Positions 57,430 to 64,000 of a stretch of DNA of 64,000 nucleotides are shown here, one piece after another. The stretch's first letter is position 1, and each line of letters starts with the position of its first letter. The notes below the pieces were generated by a model. It had not been told where the DNA came from and ran no database searches. It saw only the letters and a list, made by a program, of their open reading frames with translations. Where the stretch lies: NCBI GenBank assembly GCA_033439765.1, contig JAULSN010000004.1:258001-322000 (forward strand), read 5' to 3'. Source of the stretch: Lasiosphaeria ovina (taxonomy: Eukaryota; Ascomycota; Sordariomycetes; Sordariales; Lasiosphaeriaceae). A program made the translations under genes and the position numbers.

Positions 57430-58820
57430 GGGCCGTGTTAAAAATTGGATGCGCGCAAATCTCACCATAACATCGAGACTTGATGCTTTGGCCTGTAAAT
57501 CGAATGACATTTTGGATATATAGAGATGAATAGCGTCCTTCAGGAGCGAAATCATGAGATGTGGCATTGTGTTCACTTTTAGTGTGTGCGTGGTGATGGG
57601 TATGGGCCATTTCACTTTGTGATAAATTAAACTGTGGAAATCACTCCTTGAACAGAGCCTCCTTGAGTAGACCAAACAATATATATATTAGATATGGCAT
57701 CCTTTTGGCGGCCGTTTGATGGTTTCTATATGCATACATCCAACTGGCATCACAAAGGTGTCTCTCAACCCGTTTCTTGGCAGAAATCTGGAAGTCTAGC
57801 AGTATATAGAATCCATGCGGTTCGAATGCAGACACGCAAAATAACATATCGGAGTTTGGGCGCACTGCAATACATCTCCTAACAAACGCGGCATGTAGGC
57901 AGTCTGTTGGAAATGCCCCGGAGAGAACGTTGTCTATCAAGGTATATACATACATTTTAGGTATGTCGAGAGGAATGGAAGTGGGTGCTAAGTGAAAGAA
58001 GGAAGACGTGACTTGTCGGGAGATTCGCGGGCTTGAAGGCTCCGCATTCGGGAACCAGGAGCAAAAGGGCTGGCTCGTTAACGGGCCGCAGCAGTTGACG
58101 TTGCATGATAGTAATCAATTGCCTTGCAGGAGGCTTGGCTTTGCTTTGTGGGAGCTGCTGCCTTTGCTCCTCAATCGAAGGTAGGCAAAGTTGTGTGACG
58201 GTCTCACTGAACGGCAGACGCGGCGCAGAGACGTCATTGGCTCAAAGGAGACGGGAGGTTTGAGGGCCGCTGCTTAGAAAGCGGGCGTCGGACAAATATA
58301 GCGCCGCTCACCGCTGAGGCCTGACCGAAAGTTCGGGTTCCAGTTTTCTGGGCAGAAACGCGGAGCTCCAGCAGCGCCAACGCAACGAGGGGTTGAGGTG
58401 CAGGTTGCAAGCACAATCGAGAGGCTGGTGGGGTTCGGCCTTCTGAAGCTTTCAACCCGATCCTCAATTCTCTTTTTCACTTGCACCGCACTTACTTTCA
58501 CATTCATACATACCGTCATCCCCAACAACCTTAACCGCTCTTTTTGCATCTCAGGTTGCGTGTGAAGCATAGCACGCACCTTGCAAGACCTCTTTTACCC
58601 ACGTCCCCTCGGTGACCCATCTACACACACTAGGTAGATTTCCTTTCCCGAATCGCGACCGCGCCTCCGGCCTGGTATCCGTTCCCCTCCCCCCCTGTCT
58701 GCCTGCCTTTGCCGCAGCCGAGCCACGTCTCGATCGAACCCCTCGCCTCTACTCCCCCACCGAGAATATCGCCGCCGCGGCACTTTGGAGAGAGAAGCTC
58801 ACGCGGCAAGGCGCGACACA
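57430..58820. other. Spacer AGX1 / CRM1
   Basis: 1.4 kb holding the AGX1 3' region, a dispersed-element copy just after the stop codon, and the CRM1 promoter and leader. The last 250 bp are CT- and CCCC-rich. No gene was seen. Confidence 0.55.
57565..57675 (-). repeat. Dispersed element, copy E
   Basis: Minus-strand copy about 135 bp after the AGX1 stop, probably inside its 3' untranslated region. Read on the minus strand: GTCTACTCAAGGAGGCTCTG, GTTCAAGGAG, TTTCCACAGTTTAATTTATC, ACAAAGTGAAATGG, CCATCACCACGCACACACTA and AAAGTGAACAC. It shares the CTGTTCAAGGAG insert with copy D. Confidence 0.72.
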
Positions 58821-61800
58821 ATGGCCGTGACTATCGAGGAGTTGGACGCGACCGTCCGGGCCTTCTACGAGGGCCGCGGCGACCAGGTAGACAGCGTCCA
58901 TATGCTCCTGGACGCCTGTTTCGAATACTGACACTGGGTTTTCTCTCGTGTAGCAAAAGGCTGCTCAGGCTGCCCTGAACCAGGCATGTTGCTTCTCTAT
59001 GTCTTCTCCAGTCGTTCCCCGCTCCCTCTCTGCTTCTTTCTCCCGCTCCTGCCTGCTGTCCGCGGGCCTGCTCTACCCGATACGATTGCGCCCTCTACTA
59101 CCCGGGAGTCTTTGGCTAACTTGCGACGGCTACAGTTCAAGGAGGATCCTGACGCATGGCTGATGGTCGATGGCATCCTTTCAAATGCCACTTACGAGCA
59201 AACAAAGTGTGCGTGTTCCCCCTCGCCACAAACAGCGATGTGCTCCCGGGCAATATCGAGATGCTGACAAACACACAGTTCTGGGCCTGCAGGTACTCGA
59301 CAATGTGATTATGACGAGATGGAAGGTGCTGCCACGAGAGCAGTGTCAAGGCATGTTTGCATGCTGGTTCGCGGTGTCAATGGCGGGCGCTGACAGATTG
59401 GACAGGCATTCGCAACTTCGTCGTGCAGTACATTCTGCAGTGCTCGATCTCAGACGAAGACCTCAAGAAGCACCGCACTCTTCTCAACAAGCTCAACCTC
59501 GTTCTTGTCTCGGTCCTGAAGCAGGAATGGCCTCACAACTGGCCCACATTTATCAACGAGATCGTGGCGGCCTGCCACTCCAGTCTTTCCATCTGCGAGA
59601 ACAATATGATCATCCTGCGCCTTTTGTCTGAGGAGGTCTTCGACTACTCTGCGGAGCAAATGACGTCGACCAAGACTCGCAACCTGAAGACGACCATGTG
59701 TGCCGAGTTCTCCCAAATTTTCCAGCTCTGCCAGGAAATCCTCAACACGGCTACACAGCCCAGCCTCGTCAAGGCTACCCTGGAGACGCTCCTGCGCTTT
59801 TGCAACTGGATCCCGCTGGGATATATTTTTGAGACGCCTCTGATCGAGACGCTGCGCACTCGGTTCCTGGACGTTCCAGAGTTTCGCAATGTCACCCTTC
59901 AGTGTCTGACCGAGATTGGAGGCCTACAGACTGGGGGCGCCGGCCAACCCAACACCTACGACGAGCAGCTGATCAAGATGTTCACCGAGGTTCTCACCAC
60001 CATCTCCAACATCATCCCACTGTCCATGGATCTGAAGAGCACGTATCCGCAGAGCAATTCGCGAGACCAAGAGTTCATCCAGAATCTTGCTCTTTTTCTC
60101 TGCAACTTTTTCGGGATGCATCTTCCGGTACTTTACTTAGTTCCCCTCTCTGATGTGTGGCATGGTGCTGACGTTTTCTTAGCTTATTGAAAATCTCCCC
60201 AACCGCGACTTTCTCACCCATGGTCACTATTACCTGATCCGGATCTCGCAGATCGACGACCGCGAGATCTTCAAGATCTGCCTCGACTACTGGCTCAAGC
60301 TTGTGCAGGAGCTCTACGAGGAGATGCAGTCTCTTCCCATCACGGACTTGAACCCCCTCGCCCTAGGCGGCTTGCAGACTGGCGGTGCGCCAAACCCGTC
60401 TCTGCTCAACAGCTACCCTCTTAGAAAACACAAGTACAACGAGATTCTGTCGAACCTTCGAGTCGTTATGATCGAGAAGATGGTCCGGCCTGAGGAAGTT
60501 CTGATTGTGGAAAACGACGAGGGCGAGATTGTCCGAGAGTTTGTCAAAGAGACCGACACGGTCCAGCTTTACAAGACGATCCGCGAGTGTCTTGTGTACC
60601 TCACCCATTTGGACGTGGTTGACACCGAGCAGATTATGACGGAGAAGCTTGCGCGCCAAGTCGACGGATCCGAGTGGTCATGGCACAACTGCAACGTGCT
60701 ATGCTGGGCTATTGGATCTATATCGCTGGCCATGAACGAAGAGACGGAGAAGCGGTTCCTTGTCACGGTCATCAAGGACCTGTTGGGACTCACCGAGATG
60801 AAGCGGGGCAAGGACAACAAGGCGGTTGTCGCCAGCAACATCATGTACATTGTTGGCCAGTACCCACGGTTTTTGAAGGCCCATTGGAAGTTCCTCAAGA
60901 CTGTGGTCAACAAGCTCTTCGAATTCATGCACGAGTCTCACGAAGGCAAGTCTCTCTCCCTACGGCCTTTGAGCTCTCGCTTGTCGGCAGTCTTTGCTAA
61001 CTCTTCGCAGGAGTCCAGGACATGGCGTGCGATACCTTCATTAAGATTGCTAAGCAGTGCAGGCGCCATTTTGTGGCGCTCCAGCCCAGCGAAAACGAGC
61101 CTTTTATCGAGGAGATTATTCGGAACCTGGGCAAGATCACTTGTGACCTAACTCCTCAGCAGGTTCACACGTTCTATGAGGCATGTGGCTACATGGTCGC
61201 TGCCCAAGGAAATAGGAACCAGCAAGAACGGCTCCTGGCCGAGCTGATGAACATTCCCAACGTCGCGTGGGATGAGATCATCAAGCAGGCCACCATCAAC
61301 CCAGCTATCCTGCAGGACTCGGAAACGATCAAGATCATTGGCAACATCATGAAGACTAACGTATCTGCCTGCTCGTCTATTGGGACGTACTTTTTCCCCC
61401 AAGTTGGCCGTCTGTACAACGACATGCTCCAGATGTACGCTGCCACGAGCCAGCTGATCTCTGAGGCAGTCGTCCGCGAAGGTTGGTGCTTTGAACATGA
61501 TCTACTCTTCAGATGCTAACTTCTCTCAGGCGAGATCGCAACAAAGATGCCCAAAGTCCGAGGGCTTCGGACGATCAAGAAAGAAATCCTTAAGCTCATC
61601 GAGGTGTTTGTTGACAAGGCTGAGGATCTGCAGTCTATTCGGGCCCAGATGGTGCCTCAGCTGCTTGATTCCGTTCTTGTCGACTACAACCGCAACGTCC
61701 CCGGGGCTCGCGATGCCGAGGTTCTCAAGGCCATGACAGCTATCATTACCAAGCTCTCGGTATGTCATTTCCCTTCGTTTTCATTGGTCTGCGAATCGCC

Positions 61801-62740
61801 TGCGAATTAAACTAACCCAAACAGGCCTTGATGGAGGACCAGGTCCCGGTGATCATGGAGAATGTGTTCGAGTGCACCCTGGAAATGATCAACAAGGACT
61901 TCTCAGAGTTCCCCGAGCATCGCGTGGAGTTTTTCAACCTCTTGCGGGCAATTAACCTCCACTGCTTCCCTGGTAAGACGCTCACCGACAAGATGGCCTG
62001 CTGTATCCTGCTAACCGGCAACAGCTCTTTTGAAACTGGACAACCGCCAGTTCAAGTTTGTCATTGACTCTTGTCTGTGGGCGAGCAAGCACGACAACCG
62101 CGACGTGGAAACTGCTGGACTTAACATGTGCCTGGAGTTGATCAACAACATCGCGGAGAAGACGGACGTGCAGACGTCCAACGCCTTCTTCAACCAGTTC
62201 TTCCTCACCATCCTGCAGGATGTCTTCTTTGTCCTGACGGACCAGGACCACAAGGCCGGCTTTAAGACGCAGTCCATGCTGCTGATGCGCATGTTCTACT
62301 TTGTCCAGCCGGCCGACGGATCGTCGCCCAAGATCCAGGGACCTGTCTACTTGCCGGGCCAGGCCCAGGCCGGGACCGGAAACCGCGAGTTTTTGGGCGA
62401 GTTTGTTGGCACTCTGCTTAAGAACGCGTTCAGCAACCTTACCTCGTAAGTTTTGAACGTCTTGACGCGCCGCACTGAGCTAACCGTCGTCGGTAGGGGC
62501 CAAATCACGACCTTCGTCGAGGGTCTGTTCACGCTCAACACGCACTACGAAAAGTTCCGGCTCTCGCTGCGTGACTTTTTGATCTCGCTGAGGGAGTTTG
62601 CGGGCGACAACGCGGAGCTATACCTGGTGGAGAAGGAGCAGCAAGAGAGAGACGCAAAGGCGGCCGAGCACGAGCGACGGTCCAAGGTTAGCGGCCTGCT
62701 CAAGCCTTCCGAGTTGGAGCAGGAGGACGATGAGTTGTGA
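58821..62740 (+). CDS. crm1: Exportin-1 (CRM1), nuclear export receptor
   Basis: CRM1 is the karyopherin that exports leucine-rich NES cargo with Ran-GTP. Eleven exons: 58821-58886, 58954-58983, 59136-59208, 59279-59350, 59406-60127, 60183-60945, 61011-61481, 61530-61759, 61825-61972, 62025-62445 and 62497-62740. The product is 1079 aa. The N-terminal CRIME region holds [15 protein letters not shown] and [19 protein letters not shown]. The HEAT-repeat core includes [20 protein letters not shown] and [20 protein letters not shown]. The C-terminal helix region carries [20 protein letters not shown]. The leptomycin-B residue (Cys528 in human) is Thr525 here, in [15 protein letters not shown]. 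Three introns (2, 4 and 6) use GC donors; all other joins are GT-AG, and all keep phase. Length matches fungal CRM1. Confidence 0.95.
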
Positions 62741-64000
62741 CTGGGCGAAGAGCTTCGTGCCGAGTATGCCCCTCTCTCGGGCGAGGGTGGCCAAGCATCG
62801 CGGGAAGCGAGGCCGGACGGCGGCTATGACGGCTGGGAGTTCTATGGGCTATGACTGGCGTTTTTTTACTGTTGTTGGCCTGCGCCAGGCACGCTTTGAG
62901 CTCGGCTACGTCTCACCATTTTCGTTTTCGCGTGTTTTTTTCCTTCTTGTCGTCAATGTAGTATGATACCAAATAGAAAAGGTACGAGAGCGAGATGGGC
63001 AAAGACAGGAAGAAAATGAAAGTATTGCAGGTATTTTGCGCTGTTGGCAGACGTCGAGCTATTGGCAATGGTTGGCAGACGTCGGGCTGTTACAGACGTT
63101 AGTATGCTTCTGAACTATTGGCAGACGTCGAGCTGTTGGTAGTTGTTGGGCTGTTACAGACGTCGATCTGTTGGCAGTGCTTGATAGACGTTGGGCTTTT
63201 GGTATATTTTTACGTTGCTCGAAGACGTTGAGCTGTCGGTAGACATCGAGCTATCGGCTGAAGTCAATAGACGTTAGGCTGTTGGTAGACTAGAAGCTAT
63301 TGGCAAATTCTTCAAGCTGTTTGCAGACTTGGGTAGGTGGACGTTGAGCTATTGGCAGGCGATGCAAACGTTGAGCTGTTTGTTGGTAGACGCTGAAGGC
63401 ATTGGCATGTGTTTTAGTATCCACTAGGAGGCTTGCTGGGGTTTTATAGTCTGTGGGAACTTGGGCTCGGCCGAGGAATGACTGTTTAACTTAAGATTGG
63501 ACATTGGAGTAAAAGAAGTGCCGCAAGCGCCGGTTGGGACTTGTATCATCCTGTGGGGCTTGGAATTTACGCCGAGAAATATCGTATAAGTCGAGATAAG
63601 CCTTAGTCCTGGTTCCAGTTCCAGTTCTAGTTTGTACTTGCGGACGGCGGCGACGGCAGAGCAAGTCTGGCAGCTAGGGATTTGCCAGGGTGGGTGGTCG
63701 TGGTCTTCTGTATTGACTCTAGCTGAGGTATTTAAGGAGGGTGGGTGGATAGGTAGGTGTGTGTGAGTGTGTTTGTGGCGTTTTACACGAAGCTAATTGC
63801 GATGATTTGCTTGTTAAACTGCGGCACTGTTGCTGTGTATGCTCTTTATTGTGGTTTCAACTGTGAATTATTACTCTTCAAAAGAGAGTGATGATTCGGA
63901 TATCTGCTCCTGACATACTAGACGGGCCCTGGCCTGCTCTAAGGACGTGGAATCTGTTTTGCCGGTCCGGTGTTGGAGTTGCCTTGGGGCTCAAGGCTAT
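62741..64000. other. CRM1 downstream region to window end
   Basis: 1.26 kb with no gene supported. It contains a degenerate minisatellite (63041-63410), GGTGGGTGG words at about 63740 and an AT-rich end. Confidence 0.6.
63041..63410 (+). repeat. Degenerate minisatellite, AGACGTYGAGCTRTTGG unit
   Basis: About 370 bp of imperfect units around 20 bp with the core AGACGTTGAGCTGTTGGCAG. Roughly a dozen recognisable cores vary at CG/TG positions (ACGTCG, ACGTTG, ACATCG). It starts about 300 bp after the CRM1 stop codon. Confidence 0.8.

Overview
This window looks like nuclear DNA from a filamentous ascomycete (Pezizomycotina, most likely Sordariomycetes). Genes are GC-rich. Most carry short introns (about 48-80 nt) with GT..AG ends and CTRAY-like branch points. 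Long T-, GA- and TAGG-rich spacers separate the genes. The gene set fits this group: a NUC-2/PHO81 regulator, DASH subunit DAD2, a DUF2293 protein and an SKG6-like membrane protein. No tRNA, rRNA, CRISPR array, operon or complete transposon was seen.

Layout. 0-7 kb: mitochondrial ribosomal protein uL3m, cytochrome oxidase assembly factor COA1, and two four-helix membrane proteins. 7-17 kb: a degenerate minisatellite, the SPX-ankyrin-GDPD phosphate regulator PHO81/NUC-2, the CUE-domain protein CUE5, and ESCRT-III subunit VPS20. 18-29 kb: a DUF2293 protein, a DHX35-type DEAH helicase, and an SKG6-like single-pass protein. 29-38 kb: a gene-poor stretch with dispersed repeats, a Ser/Thr-rich MID2-like sensor, and a frameshifted metallophosphoesterase. 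40-53 kb: a membrane-anchored type-B carboxylesterase, a repeat-rich spacer with a roughly 400-bp polypurine tract, then three likely mitotic genes (a protein with a TPX2-like motif, DAD2, shugoshin). 53-64 kb: retromer VPS29, alanine-glyoxylate aminotransferase, exportin CRM1, and a terminal minisatellite.

The genes are ordinary single-copy housekeeping genes, often in divergent pairs: CUE5/VPS20, DUF2293/DHX35, DAD2/SGO1 and VPS29/AGX1. Gene models were built by joining open frames at splice sites that keep phase and rebuild conserved protein motifs. All identities come from recognising protein families by eye; no database search was run.

Most noteworthy: a start codon split by an intron in PHO81; three GC-AG introns within the single CRM1 gene; a Thr at the leptomycin-B position of CRM1; a small dispersed repeat family with at least five clear copies plus one truncated copy; a two-copy GC-rich inverted repeat; and the mitotic gene trio.
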